Positions 16,520 to 25,410 of a stretch of 64,000 nucleotides of DNA are shown one piece after another. Origin of the DNA: an uncultured Shimia sp. GTDB taxonomy: Bacteria > Pseudomonadota > Alphaproteobacteria > Rhodobacterales > Rhodobacteraceae. Position 1 is the stretch's first letter; each line of letters opens with the position of its first letter. A model generated the notes under the pieces. The model was not told the DNA's origin and made no database searches. It saw only the letters and a list, made by a program, of their open reading frames with translations. The stretch covers positions 62,001-126,000 of the forward strand of contig NZ_CANMJE010000002.1 in NCBI RefSeq assembly GCF_947498095.1, written 5' to 3'. The position numbers were made by a program, and so were the translations under genes.

Positions 16520-16909
16520 ATGAGCCTGTTTGACGAAGACCTGTTTCTACAGGGGCTTGAGCAACGTAAATCCACCCTCGGCGCGGAATACGTGGAAAAG
16601 AACCTTGCTGCCGCAGATGATTTTACCCGCCCGTTTCAAGAGGCGATGACTGCTTGGTGCTGGGGGTTTGGCTGGGGGGATGACGTCATCGATGCCAAAA
16701 CGCGATCGATGATGAACCTCTCCATGATTGGCGCCCTCGGCAAAATGCATGAATGGGAAATCCATTGTAACGGTGCACTGAACAACGGCGTTACCAAAGA
16801 AGAGATACGCGCCATCATTCATGTGGTCGGGATCTACTGTGGTGTGCCGCAGTCTCTGGAATGCTTCCGCGTGGCGCGAAAGGTGCTGGATGAGCGCGGC
16901 ATGCTCTAG
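16520..16909 (+). CDS. Carboxymuconolactone decarboxylase family protein
   Basis: The 129-residue all-alpha protein is the usual length for the PcaC/CMD family. The family core is visible in TRSMMNLSMIGALGKMHEWEIH, followed by NGVTKEEIRAIIHVVGIYCGVP. There is no CxxC pair, so it is not an AhpD-type peroxidase. It probably decarboxylates or hydrolyses a lactone or acid intermediate. It is the last gene of the plus arm, with AAGGAAA before its ATG and a terminator downstream. Confidence 0.85.
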   Translation: MSLFDEDLFLQGLEQRKSTLGAEYVEKNLAAADDFTRPFQEAMTAWCWGFGWGDDVIDAKTRSMMNLSMIGALGKMHEWEIHCNGALNNGVTKEEIRAIIHVVGIYCGVPQSLECFRVARKVLDERGML

Positions 16910-16935
16910 GTCCACCACGACAATCTCAAGAATTT

Positions 16936-16963
16936 GGGCGCGGGCGACTGCGCCCTTTCTTTT
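16936..16963 (+). terminator. Rho-independent terminator of the plus arm
   Basis: Stem GGGCGC (16936-16941) pairs with GCGCCC (16950-16955), followed by TTTCTTTT. It begins 27 bp after the CMD-family stop codon. Confidence 0.8.
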
Positions 16964-17256
16964 GCCTGAAAGAACTGTGTGGGAATTTATGGTCCTGAAA
17001 TGGGAGTTGGTTCCTCAATAGGCGAATCAAAAGCGTTTTCTTGCAGGTGTTATTGGTTGAGAGCCCGCCCGGGTATGAGAGTTTTCCAGAAATTTGTAAA
17101 AATGATGGGAAATTACGGGCACATAAGTAAGTGCCTCAAATACCCTCTATTTGGTTGGGTTGTTTCGTGGAGCCACAATATCTAGTAGTCAGATTTGTGA
17201 TTTTAACCCCAATACCTTGTTTTTCAGGGGGTCAGAGAACAAGATATTGTGTGATT

Positions 17257-17291
17257 TCCCAAAAAAAGTTGTTGTTTCCCATCTATTCCCA
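17257..17291 (-). promoter_or_regulatory. MraZ-type operator repeats
   Basis: On the minus strand TGGGA occurs with starts at 17291, 17281 and 17261, a 10-bp period with one unit skipped. MraZ of E. coli and others binds TGGGN repeats spaced by 5 nt upstream of its own gene. The position, about 280 bp before mraZ and at the base of the leader, fits autorepression of the dcw promoter. Confidence 0.6.
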
Positions 17292-17299
17292 TGCAATAC

Positions 17300-17520
17300 C
17301 TAATTCACACGATGAGGACGGGAATAAAGAGGGGCGACAAAGACCCCGAAAAACTCCCAAGTCAGGTTTCATACAGGCACCCGCTTTCATCGAACCAAGA
17401 GATCCGGCGCGCGGGCGAGCAGACATCCCCCCAGGTGGCGCGCGCAGCTGGACACCCCGCTAAGACGGGACGAGGGCGGCGGTTGATCAGTGGCAGCAGA
17501 TCAACCGCCGTTTCCCGTCT
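17300..17520 (+). ncRNA. upsM: Structured mraZ 5' leader, candidate UpsM-type sRNA
   Basis: In Rhodobacter sphaeroides the dcw cluster has a long leader from which the sRNA UpsM arises by early termination; it is reported as conserved in Rhodobacteraceae. Here the region between the presumed promoter (about 17300) and mraZ is about 270 nt. It ends in a strong stem-loop: outer stem AGACGGGA/TCCCGTCT (17463-17470, 17513-17520) and inner 12-bp stem CGGCGGTTGATC/GATCAACCGCCG. The boundaries are estimates and no homology search was made. Confidence 0.5.
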
Positions 17521-17568
17521 AGGGGGTCTGAAACAACAAGCACGGGGACAGGAAGGGACCGGCTCGCA

Positions 17569-18060
17569 GTGGCACGCAGGTTCAGAGGCGAAAGCGACCA
17601 CAAGGTCGATGCGAAGGGCAGGGTGTCTATCCCCGCCTCGTTTCGGCGTGTGATCGAGGCATGTGACCCGGACTGGACCGATGGTCTCGCGCCGCGCCTA
17701 ATCCTTGTCTATGGCGGCGCCACCCGTGACTATCTCGAAGGCTTCACCGTTGAGGCGATGGATGAGGTCGACGACAAGATTTCCAAATTTCCCCGCGGCT
17801 CGGCCAAGCGTAAAGCGATGGAACGGCTCTATTCTGCGCAATCTGTTGAGATTGTAGTGGATGAGACCGGACGCATTGTTCTTCCGGCCAAGCTGCGCGA
17901 AAAGATCGGCCTTGATGGCATGGCCCGCTTTGTGTCTTCGGGCGATACGTTCGAGATTTGGCAGCCCGATGCCTATGACGCCTCGATTGAGGCTCTGGAC
18001 GAAGAGGGGTTTGACCCAGAGCTTGACCCATCGGCCTATCTGGATGGGGATCAGGGCTGA
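17569..18060 (+). CDS. mraZ: Transcriptional regulator MraZ
   Basis: The 163-residue protein has two AbrB-like swapped-hairpin domains: [14 protein letters not shown] near 14-27 and [18 protein letters not shown] near 97-114. MraZ is the first gene of most dcw clusters and binds TGGGN repeats in its own promoter. The start is GTG at 17569, with GGAAGGGA upstream. No in-frame ATG lies near that would keep the first domain. The C-terminal tail is acidic. It is 1 bp before rsmH. Confidence 0.95.
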   Translation: MARRFRGESDHKVDAKGRVSIPASFRRVIEACDPDWTDGLAPRLILVYGGATRDYLEGFTVEAMDEVDDKISKFPRGSAKRKAMERLYSAQSVEIVVDETGRIVLPAKLREKIGLDGMARFVSSGDTFEIWQPDAYDASIEALDEEGFDPELDPSAYLDGDQG

Positions 18061-18061
18061 T

Positions 18062-19036
18062 ATGGCCCAGGACAAAGCACATATCCCGGTGCTTATCGAC
18101 GCAATCCTGAAACACTGTGCGCCCATCGATGGTGTTTGGCTGGACGGCACGTTTGGTGCAGGCGGCTACACACGCGCCTTGCTGGATGCAGGCGCGGACA
18201 AGGTGATCGGCGTTGACCGGGATCCTTTGGCGTTTGAGATGGCAGCAAGCTGGGTCGAAGGCTATGGCCGCCGCATCGAGATGGTGCAGGGTGTCTTTTC
18301 ACGGATGGATGAATACGCCAGTGACCTCGATGGTGTCGTGCTGGATCTCGGCGTGAGTTCCATGCAATTGGACCTGGCAGAGCGTGGGTTTTCGTTTCTG
18401 CGCGATGGTCCCTTGGACATGCGCATGTCTCAGGACGGCCTGAGCGCCGAAGACATTGTCAATCAGGCCACCGCCGAAGAGCTGGCGGACATTCTGTTCC
18501 ACTATGGTGAAGAGCGTGCAAGTCGCCGCATCGCACGAGCGATTGTACGAGAACGCGAGATCGACCGCATCACATCAACCTTGCGCCTTGCCGAGATCGT
18601 TGAGGGATGCCTGCCGCGTTCCAAGCCCGGACAATCGCACCCGGCGACCCGCAGCTTTCAGGGGCTGCGGATCGCGGTGAACGATGAATATGGCGAGTTG
18701 TTTCGTGGGATGATGGCTGCCGAGCGGGCATTGAAGCCCGGAGGCTTGCTGGCTGTTGTGACCTTCCATTCGATCGAAGACCGCATGGTCAAACGCTTTA
18801 TGCAGGCCCGCGCGGGACGCACGGGCAACGTCAACCGCTATGCGCCGGAAACCGAGCGCGAGGCACCGGCGTTTGAGCTGATTACACGCAAGGCTGTTGG
18901 CCCGGAAGATGATGAGCTGGAGATCAATCCACGGTCACGCTCCGCTAAATTGCGCGTCGCGCGTCGCACTGATGCAGAACCGGGCCGCGTCGATGAAAAA
19001 CAGATTGGAATGCCAACACTTGGAGGGCGCCGCTGA
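18062..19036 (+). CDS. rsmH: 16S rRNA (cytosine1402-N4)-methyltransferase RsmH
   Basis: The 324-residue AdoMet enzyme (MraW) has motif [18 protein letters not shown] near 26-43, the acidic strand end [17 protein letters not shown] near 95-103, and the family signature [15 protein letters not shown]. It methylates C1402 in the ribosomal P site. The start at 18062 lies right after the mraZ stop. It is a normal member of the dcw operon. Confidence 0.96.
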   Translation: MAQDKAHIPVLIDAILKHCAPIDGVWLDGTFGAGGYTRALLDAGADKVIGVDRDPLAFEMAASWVEGYGRRIEMVQGVFSRMDEYASDLDGVVLDLGVSSMQLDLAERGFSFLRDGPLDMRMSQDGLSAEDIVNQATAEELADILFHYGEERASRRIARAIVREREIDRITSTLRLAEIVEGCLPRSKPGQSHPATRSFQGLRIAVNDEYGELFRGMMAAERALKPGGLLAVVTFHSIEDRMVKRFMQARAGRTGNVNRYAPETEREAPAFELITRKAVGPEDDELEINPRSRSAKLRVARRTDAEPGRVDEKQIGMPTLGGRR

Positions 19037-19389
19037 TGCGGAGCATGATCTTCTTTTTGACCACTTTGGCTGTGATTGGGTTGGCTGTTTGGGCTTACCG
19101 CGAAAACTATCGCACGCAGGATGTCATCGCCCAAACCGAACGGTTGCAACGTGAGATTGGCGAAGCGCGGTCAAGGTTGGCCGTGTTGCGCGCGGAATGG
19201 GCCTATTTGAACCGTCCGGACCGTCTGCGAGATCTGGCAGAACTGAACTTTGACCGGTTGCAACTTTTGCAATTGCGCCCTGACCAGTTCGGCAAGATTG
19301 ATCAGGTCAGCTATCCGCCCGCGGAAAAGATCGACTTTACCGGTGTTGTGGACGTGTCCTCGCAAACCGACGCGGAGGATTGGCCATGA
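19036..19389 (+). CDS. ftsL: Cell division protein FtsL
   Basis: The 117-residue bitopic protein has a short cytoplasmic start, one transmembrane helix (about 4-20), then a periplasmic coiled coil (about 25-60) with a LAELNFD segment. FtsL forms the FtsQLB complex that activates FtsWI. Start and stop overlap neighbours (TGATG at 19034; ATGA at 19386). Identification is by position and topology, since FtsL sequence is poorly conserved. Confidence 0.88.
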   Translation: MRSMIFFLTTLAVIGLAVWAYRENYRTQDVIAQTERLQREIGEARSRLAVLRAEWAYLNRPDRLRDLAELNFDRLQLLQLRPDQFGKIDQVSYPPAEKIDFTGVVDVSSQTDAEDWP

Positions 19390-21170
19390 TCCGAACACCT
19401 CTTCGTCCATTGGCCCGAATTCTTTGGGCGCGTGATACCGGTGAGAACCCGGACGCAATTGAGCGTGAAAACATCCGTCTGCGTCATGAAGAAATGCGTG
19501 ACAAGGCCCGCAACCGTGCCGAGGGGCGTTTGCTGGTTCTGTCTATCGCGTTTTTGGCTGGGTTTTTGACCGTTGGTGCGCGTATGGGCGCGCTTGCGTT
19601 CTCCGAAGCTCAAGAGCCCCGTGCCAGTGCTGCTGGGTCGCAGATCGCTGCGCAACGCGCCGATATCGTTGACCGCAAGGGCCGCATCCTCGCCACCAAT
19701 CTTGAAACGCATTCGCTTTACGCGCAGCCGCACCAGATGATCGACAAGGAAAGAGTGGCCCAAGAACTGGTGTCGATCTTTCCCGACCTGAAAGAAGAAC
19801 GCCTGATAAAGGATTTTACTGGGAAGCGTAAGTTCCTGTGGATCAAGAAGAAAATCAGCCCTGAGCAGAAACAGGCCGTGCATGACATCGGTGATCCGGG
19901 GTTGTTGTTTGGTCCGCGTGAAATGCGGCTTTATCCCAATGGCAAACTTGCGGCACATGTGCTGGGTGGCGCCAGCTTTGGCAAAGAGGACGTGCGCGCG
20001 GCTGAGTTGATTGGTGTGGCCGGCGTTGAGAAGTATTTTGATGAGGCGCTGCGCGATCCTGCCAACGGTGGCAGGGCATTGACGCTGTCCCTGGACCTCA
20101 CGGTTCAGGCCGCGTCAGAGCGTGTGCTGTACGGCGGCATGAAACTGTTGAATGCCAAAGGGGCCACGTCGGTTCTGATGGACGTCCACACGGGTGAGAT
20201 TATCTCGCTGGTCAGCCTGCCGGACTTTGACCCCAATGCGCGCCCGCGCCCACCGACCGAAGGCAACCCCAGTGATAGCCCGTTGTTCAACCGCGCTGTT
20301 CAGGGACTTTATGAGCTTGGGTCGACGTTCAAGATTTTTACCGCCGCGCAAGCGATGGATATTGGCATTGCCAACCCCTCAACAATGGTGAAAACCGCAG
20401 GGCCGCTGAAATGGGGCAAGTTCAAAATCCGCGATTTCCGCAACTACGGCTCTGAGTTGTCGCTGACCAAGGTCATTGTAAAGTCGTCCAATATTGGCAC
20501 GGCACGCATGGCACAGGTCATTGGTGGAGAGCGCCAACAGGATTTCCTGCGCGACCTGGGTTTCTTTGATCCCACGCCTTTGGAAGTGGTTGAGGCCAAG
20601 GGCGCACAACCCTTGCTTCCTAAGAAGTGGTCAGAATTGTCTGCAATGACAATCTCTTATGGCCACGGGTTGTCTTCCAGCCCGTTGCATTTGGCCGCCG
20701 GATACGCGGCGATTGCCAATGGTGGCAAACGTGTGGTTCCAACCATCCTGCGCCGTGACGCGCCTCAGGATGGCGCGCGCATCATGTCCGAGGCCTCGGC
20801 TCAGGCGGCGCGTGTCATGTTGCGAAAGGTTGTGACCGAAGGCACAGCATCCTTTGGTGAGGTTCCGGGCTACGCAGTGGGTGGCAAGACCGGCACCGCG
20901 GATAAACCCAAAGAACGCGGGGGCGGGTACTACGAAGACAAGGTAATCGCCACTTTTGCCTCAATGTTTCCGGCGCATGATCCCAAGTACGTGCTGATCG
21001 TGACATTGGATGAGCCCGTTGAGACGTCTGGCCCGGAACCACGCCGCACCGCTGGTTGGACCGCCGTTCCCGTTGCCGCCGAAATGATCGGCCGTATCGC
21101 ACCGCTTTTGGGAATGCGTCCCGAAGTTGAACCCGGGCAACTGGCTGGTATAACCCTGACATCAAACTAA
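19386..21170 (+). CDS. ftsI: Penicillin-binding protein 3 / FtsI, septal transpeptidase
   Basis: The 594-residue class B PBP has one transmembrane anchor (about 48-68), a PBP dimer domain and a transpeptidase domain. Catalytic motifs are S313-T-F-K316 (SxxK), S367-S-N369 (SxN) and K501-T-G503. With FtsW it makes septal peptidoglycan. GGAGG precedes the ATG, which overlaps the ftsL stop. Confidence 0.97.
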   Translation: MIRTPLRPLARILWARDTGENPDAIERENIRLRHEEMRDKARNRAEGRLLVLSIAFLAGFLTVGARMGALAFSEAQEPRASAAGSQIAAQRADIVDRKGRILATNLETHSLYAQPHQMIDKERVAQELVSIFPDLKEERLIKDFTGKRKFLWIKKKISPEQKQAVHDIGDPGLLFGPREMRLYPNGKLAAHVLGGASFGKEDVRAAELIGVAGVEKYFDEALRDPANGGRALTLSLDLTVQAASERVLYGGMKLLNAKGATSVLMDVHTGEIISLVSLPDFDPNARPRPPTEGNPSDSPLFNRAVQGLYELGSTFKIFTAAQAMDIGIANPSTMVKTAGPLKWGKFKIRDFRNYGSELSLTKVIVKSSNIGTARMAQVIGGERQQDFLRDLGFFDPTPLEVVEAKGAQPLLPKKWSELSAMTISYGHGLSSSPLHLAAGYAAIANGGKRVVPTILRRDAPQDGARIMSEASAQAARVMLRKVVTEGTASFGEVPGYAVGGKTGTADKPKERGGGYYEDKVIATFASMFPAHDPKYVLIVTLDEPVETSGPEPRRTAGWTAVPVAAEMIGRIAPLLGMRPEVEPGQLAGITLTSN

Positions 21171-21203
21171 CGCCGAAGAACGGCACGCACAGGGGCAGGG
21201 CTG

Positions 21204-22685
21204 ATGGCAGAGACGGCAAAACCTTTATCCGATCTGGGGCTGACTGCCAGCGCCGCACGCAATCCGACAATCACCGGCTTGGCCGTGGACAGCCGCGAGG
21301 TGAAAGACGGGTTTCTCTTTGCAGCTCTTCCTGGGACCCGTGTTCATGGCGGAGAGTTCATTCAATATGCTCTGCGCATGGGCGCAACTGCGATCCTGAC
21401 CGATGCCGAAGGCGCACGACTCGCAGCGACTGAACTTTCTGCGTCGGATGCAGCGCTTGTTGTGGCCGAGGATCCACGTCAGGCACTGGCCTATACCGCT
21501 GCCTTGTGGTTCGCAGAACAGCCCGGCGTGATGGCCGCCGTCACCGGCACCAACGGCAAAACCTCGGTTGCGACGTTCCTGCGCATGATCTGGCAAGAAT
21601 TGGGCCTTGAGGCCGTCAATCTTGGCACTACCGGGGTTGAAGGCGACTTTCAGGCGCCGCTCAATCATACCACGCCCGAGCCCGTCACCTTGCACCGTAC
21701 ATTAGCTGCGGTTTGTGAGGCAGGGGTCGAGTTTGCGGCAATGGAGGCCAGCTCGCACGGGCTGGAACAACGTCGTTTGGACGGGGTGCAATTGCGGGCG
21801 GGCGGGTTCACCAATTTCACACAAGACCACCTGGATTACCACGACAGCTTTGACGATTACTTTGCCGCCAAGGCCGGGCTTTTTGCCCGTGTGTTGCCCG
21901 AAGACGGCATGGCGGTGATCAACATCGATGACGCACGCGGCGTGGACATGGCCGCCATCGCCAGCGCCCGTGGGCAAGAAGTAATGACCGTTGGCCGCGA
22001 TGGCGCCGATCTGGTGTTAGACGCCCAACGCTTTGACGCCACAGGCCAGGACATTCGCTTTACGTTCCGGGGCAGATCCTACATGGTTCGGTTGAACCTG
22101 ATTGGCGGGTTTCAGGCGGAAAATGTGTTGCTAGCCAGCGGCTTAGCGATAGCTTGCGGAGCTGAGCCTGAACGCGTTTTTGAGGTTCTGGGCGAGCTTA
22201 AAACCGTACGTGGACGCATGCAGCTGGCGGCGACGCGCGAGAATGGTGCGGCGGTCTTTGTTGACTACGCTCACACACCCGACGCCGTCAAAACCGCGCT
22301 TCAGGCCATGCGCCCCCACGTCATGGGCCGCCTTGTCGCCATTGTCGGCGCGGGCGGGGACCGGGATGCCGGAAAGCGTCCCCTGATGGGGCAAGCTGCG
22401 ACCGAAAACGCCGACGTGGTGTTCGTCACCGACGATAATCCGCGTAGTGAAGACCCGGCCAGCATCCGTGCGATGGTGATGGAGGGCGCGCCTGACGCGA
22501 CCGAAGTGGGTGATCGTGCCGAGGCCATCCTGCGCGCCGTGGACGCTTTGCAACCGGGTGACGCCCTGTTGATCGCGGGCAAGGGCCATGAAAGCGGGCA
22601 GATCATCGGTGACGACGTCTTGCCCTTTGACGATGCTGAACAGGCAAGCGTGGCTGTGGCCGCATTGGATGGAGGGTTCGCATGA
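21204..22685 (+). CDS. murE: UDP-MurNAc-tripeptide synthetase (meso-DAP adding)
   Basis: The 493-residue Mur ligase has ATP site GTNGKT at 115-120, a central domain with the conserved EASSHGLEQ, and the DNPR motif in VTDDNPRSEDP, which marks meso-diaminopimelate rather than lysine specificity. It adds meso-DAP to UDP-MurNAc-L-Ala-D-Glu in the cytoplasm. It overlaps murF by ATGA at 22682. Confidence 0.97.
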   Translation: MAETAKPLSDLGLTASAARNPTITGLAVDSREVKDGFLFAALPGTRVHGGEFIQYALRMGATAILTDAEGARLAATELSASDAALVVAEDPRQALAYTAALWFAEQPGVMAAVTGTNGKTSVATFLRMIWQELGLEAVNLGTTGVEGDFQAPLNHTTPEPVTLHRTLAAVCEAGVEFAAMEASSHGLEQRRLDGVQLRAGGFTNFTQDHLDYHDSFDDYFAAKAGLFARVLPEDGMAVINIDDARGVDMAAIASARGQEVMTVGRDGADLVLDAQRFDATGQDIRFTFRGRSYMVRLNLIGGFQAENVLLASGLAIACGAEPERVFEVLGELKTVRGRMQLAATRENGAAVFVDYAHTPDAVKTALQAMRPHVMGRLVAIVGAGGDRDAGKRPLMGQAATENADVVFVTDDNPRSEDPASIRAMVMEGAPDATEVGDRAEAILRAVDALQPGDALLIAGKGHESGQIIGDDVLPFDDAEQASVAVAALDGGFA

Positions 22686-24124
22686 GCCTCTGGAGCGCAA
22701 CCGAGGCCGCCGCCGCGACTGGAGGTCAGGCAGTCGAAAATTGGAGCGTTGAAGGCGTGTCGATTGACACGCGTACGATTGAACCCGGCGATCTGTTTGT
22801 CGCGCTGAAAGCCGCGAGAGATGGGCATGACTTTGTGGCTCAGGCTTTGGCCAAGGGCGCAGGGGCGGCGCTCGTCTCTCACATTCCCGAGGGTGTTTCT
22901 CAAAATGCGCCTTTGCTGATTGTAGATGACGTCTTGGAAGGCCTTGAGAAGTTGGGTCAAGCCGGACGTGAAAGGACAAAGGCGCGCGTGGTCGCAGTAA
23001 CCGGATCGGTGGGCAAAACATCCACCAAGGAAATGCTGCGCGCAATCTTGTCGGGACAGGGCCAAACCCACGCCAGTGTCGCCAGCTACAACAATCATTG
23101 GGGAGTTCCGCTGACGCTGGCGCGCATGCCTGCCGACACCGAGTTTGCCGTGATTGAAATTGGCATGAACCACCCCGGTGAGATTTCACCGCTGGCGAAA
23201 ATGGCACGACCACATGTGGCGCTGATCACGACGGTGGCCGCCGTACACCTTGAGGCCTTTGCGAACGTGGACGGGATTGCCATCGAAAAGGCCGCACTCA
23301 TGGATGGGGTGGAGCCGGGCGGCCTCGCTGTATTGCCTGCCGATATTGCGACCGCATCAATCCTGATGGAAAAAGCGCAAAGTCTTGGTGTCGCCGTTGA
23401 AACGTTCGGGGAAACTGCCCCGGACTGGGTTCTTGAACAGGTCACGCTGAGCGGAGACAAGACGATTGCGCAGGCAAGGGCGCATGGCGATGTCCTGATT
23501 TACAAGATCAACTCTGCGGGCCGCCATTTTGCAATGAATGGCCTTGGAGCACTGGCGGCAGCGCAAGGCTTGGGTGCGGATCTCGCGATTGCGACGGCAG
23601 ATCTCGGCCGTTGGGTGCCGTTCACGGGGCGAGGCGCGCGCGAAACGATTTGGCTCGATCCGGTCGAAACCGATCAGACGCTGGACCTGATTGACGATGC
23701 CTATAACGCCAATCCGACCTCACTGGGGGCCGCAATGGACGTTCTGGCGGCAGCTGAAACTAAGAACGGATTGGGGCGCATTGGCCGGGGGCGGCGCATC
23801 GCCTTTGTCGGGGACATGAAAGAACTTGGCCCTCTGGAGACCCAGATGCATGCCGAGATGGCGCGCCATCCAGCAATGGACGAGATCGACATCGTGCATT
23901 GCGTTGGCCCGTTGATGCAGCACTTACACGACGCGCTGCCATTGGATAAACGCGGATCATGGACAAACACCAGCGACGAGATGGCCCAAAACATTCGGAA
24001 CCTCGTGGATGCCGGCGATTGTGTGCTGGCCAAGGGCTCTTTGTCGATGGGATTGGCCAAGGTGGTTGACGCGATCCGCAAACTGGGCCATCCCGCCCCG
24101 CAATCAAGTGATGAGGACGCATAA
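22682..24124 (+). CDS. murF: UDP-MurNAc-tripeptide-D-Ala-D-Ala ligase
   Basis: The 480-residue Mur ligase has its P-loop GSVGKT at 108-113. The sequence around [15 protein letters not shown] and [10 protein letters not shown] is typical of MurF. It adds D-Ala-D-Ala to complete the UDP-MurNAc pentapeptide. It is joined to murE by ATGA and to mraY by TAATG at 24122. Confidence 0.97.
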   Translation: MSLWSATEAAAATGGQAVENWSVEGVSIDTRTIEPGDLFVALKAARDGHDFVAQALAKGAGAALVSHIPEGVSQNAPLLIVDDVLEGLEKLGQAGRERTKARVVAVTGSVGKTSTKEMLRAILSGQGQTHASVASYNNHWGVPLTLARMPADTEFAVIEIGMNHPGEISPLAKMARPHVALITTVAAVHLEAFANVDGIAIEKAALMDGVEPGGLAVLPADIATASILMEKAQSLGVAVETFGETAPDWVLEQVTLSGDKTIAQARAHGDVLIYKINSAGRHFAMNGLGALAAAQGLGADLAIATADLGRWVPFTGRGARETIWLDPVETDQTLDLIDDAYNANPTSLGAAMDVLAAAETKNGLGRIGRGRRIAFVGDMKELGPLETQMHAEMARHPAMDEIDIVHCVGPLMQHLHDALPLDKRGSWTNTSDEMAQNIRNLVDAGDCVLAKGSLSMGLAKVVDAIRKLGHPAPQSSDEDA

Positions 24125-25206
24125 TGCTCTATTGGCTGACGGCTCTGTCGGATGGCGGCGATTTTTTTAATCTGTTCCGCTACATTACCTTTCGCGCCGG
24201 TGGGGCGTTTCTGACGGCACTGCTGTTTGGGTTCATGTTCGGGCGGCCGCTGATCAACGTATTGCGCCGTAAACAGGGCAAGGGTCAGCCGATCCGCGAA
24301 GACGGGCCTGAGGGGCATTTCGTCAAAGCCGGAACCCCGACGATGGGCGGCTTGCTGATTGTGGGTGCCTTGCTCACGTCAACGCTGCTCTGGGCGCGGC
24401 TGGATAATGGCTTTGTGTGGCTGGTTCTTTTTGTGACGCTGGCCTACGGGCTAATCGGATTTGCCGATGACTATGCCAAAGTGTCCAAGCAGAATACGGC
24501 GGGTGTTTCAGGTAAGGTGCGGTTGTTGCTGGGCTTTATCATCGCGGCACTTGCCGCGTGGTGGGCCTCGTATCTGCAGCCCGAAGAGATGCAAATGCGA
24601 CTGGCCTTGCCTTTCTTCAAAGACGTGCTGATCAACCTCGGTTTTTTCTTCGTTCCCTTTGCAATGATTGTCATTGTTGGCGCGGCCAATGCGGTGAACC
24701 TGACCGACGGTCTTGACGGATTGGCCATCATGCCGGTGATGATCGCAGCGGGCACTTTGGGCATCATCGCCTATGCGGTGGGGCGGGTCGATTTCACGGA
24801 ATACCTTGATCTGCACTACGTGCCGGGAACTGGCGAAATCCTTATCTTCACAGCGGGAATCGCAGGCGGAGGCCTAGGGTTCCTGTGGTACAACGCCCCC
24901 CCAGCAGCTGTGTTCATGGGAGATACCGGCTCGCTGGCACTCGGGGGGGCCTTGGGTGCGATCGCCGTGGCCACGAAACACGAACTGGTTCTGGGAATCG
25001 TTGGAGGATTGTTCGTCCTCGAAGCGCTTTCGGTGATCATTCAGGTGCTCTATTTCAAACGCACGGGCAAACGAGTATTCCTCATGGCCCCGATCCATCA
25101 CCACTATGAGAAAAAAGGTTGGTCCGAGCCTCAGATTGTGATCCGGTTCTGGATCATTTCCCTGATCCTCGCCATGATCGGCCTCGCCACACTGAAGGTG
25201 CGCTAA
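24124..25206 (+). CDS. mraY: Phospho-MurNAc-pentapeptide transferase
   Basis: The 360-residue polytopic protein has about ten predicted membrane helices. The conserved aspartates sit in GFADDYAKV and [10 protein letters not shown], and the MraY His motif in [11 protein letters not shown]. It transfers phospho-MurNAc-pentapeptide to undecaprenyl phosphate, giving lipid I. It is followed by the first sizeable gap (204 bp) of the cluster. Confidence 0.97.
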   Translation: MLYWLTALSDGGDFFNLFRYITFRAGGAFLTALLFGFMFGRPLINVLRRKQGKGQPIREDGPEGHFVKAGTPTMGGLLIVGALLTSTLLWARLDNGFVWLVLFVTLAYGLIGFADDYAKVSKQNTAGVSGKVRLLLGFIIAALAAWWASYLQPEEMQMRLALPFFKDVLINLGFFFVPFAMIVIVGAANAVNLTDGLDGLAIMPVMIAAGTLGIIAYAVGRVDFTEYLDLHYVPGTGEILIFTAGIAGGGLGFLWYNAPPAAVFMGDTGSLALGGALGAIAVATKHELVLGIVGGLFVLEALSVIIQVLYFKRTGKRVFLMAPIHHHYEKKGWSEPQIVIRFWIISLILAMIGLATLKVR

Positions 25207-25213
25207 GAGCAAT

Positions 25214-25231
25214 TTGTACCGTTGTGTACAA
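25214..25231. promoter_or_regulatory. TTGTAC inverted repeat in the mraY-murD gap
   Basis: TTGTAC and GTACAA flank a 6-bp spacer, forming an 18-bp palindromic site just after the mraY stop. The rest of the 204-bp gap (to 25410) shows no ORF or clear promoter. It could be an operator or an mRNA hairpin. Confidence 0.35.
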
Positions 25232-25410
25232 GTTCTTGTCTCCACCCTTTGGCGAGGTTCTGGTGAATCGCACGCGGTTTTTGATGCCGTGTTCTGCACC
25301 CTCTCGGGCTGGGCGCGACGAAAGTGGACAGTGGGTCATTCCGTCCACCCACCTTCCCAACGGCATTCCAATCAGTTACCCATATCCCAGCATGAAATGA
25401 GGGCGTTGGC

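Larger units (their letters stand above)
16964..17568 (+). other. Gene-free upstream region and leader of the dcw cluster
   Basis: About 600 bp without a convincing gene. It holds TGGGA-type repeats (16980, 17001, 17106 on plus; 17257-17291 on minus), a 10-bp inverted repeat CACAATATCT/AGATATTGTG (17174-17183 and 17242-17251), an AT-rich stretch near 17200-17300 that is the likely promoter, and the structured leader described separately. I could not settle on one -35/-10 pair. Confidence 0.6.

Noticed and set aside
17300-17568. RNase P RNA upstream of mraZ
   Set aside because: The conserved RNase P segments (for example GAGGAAAGTCCGGGC) are absent.
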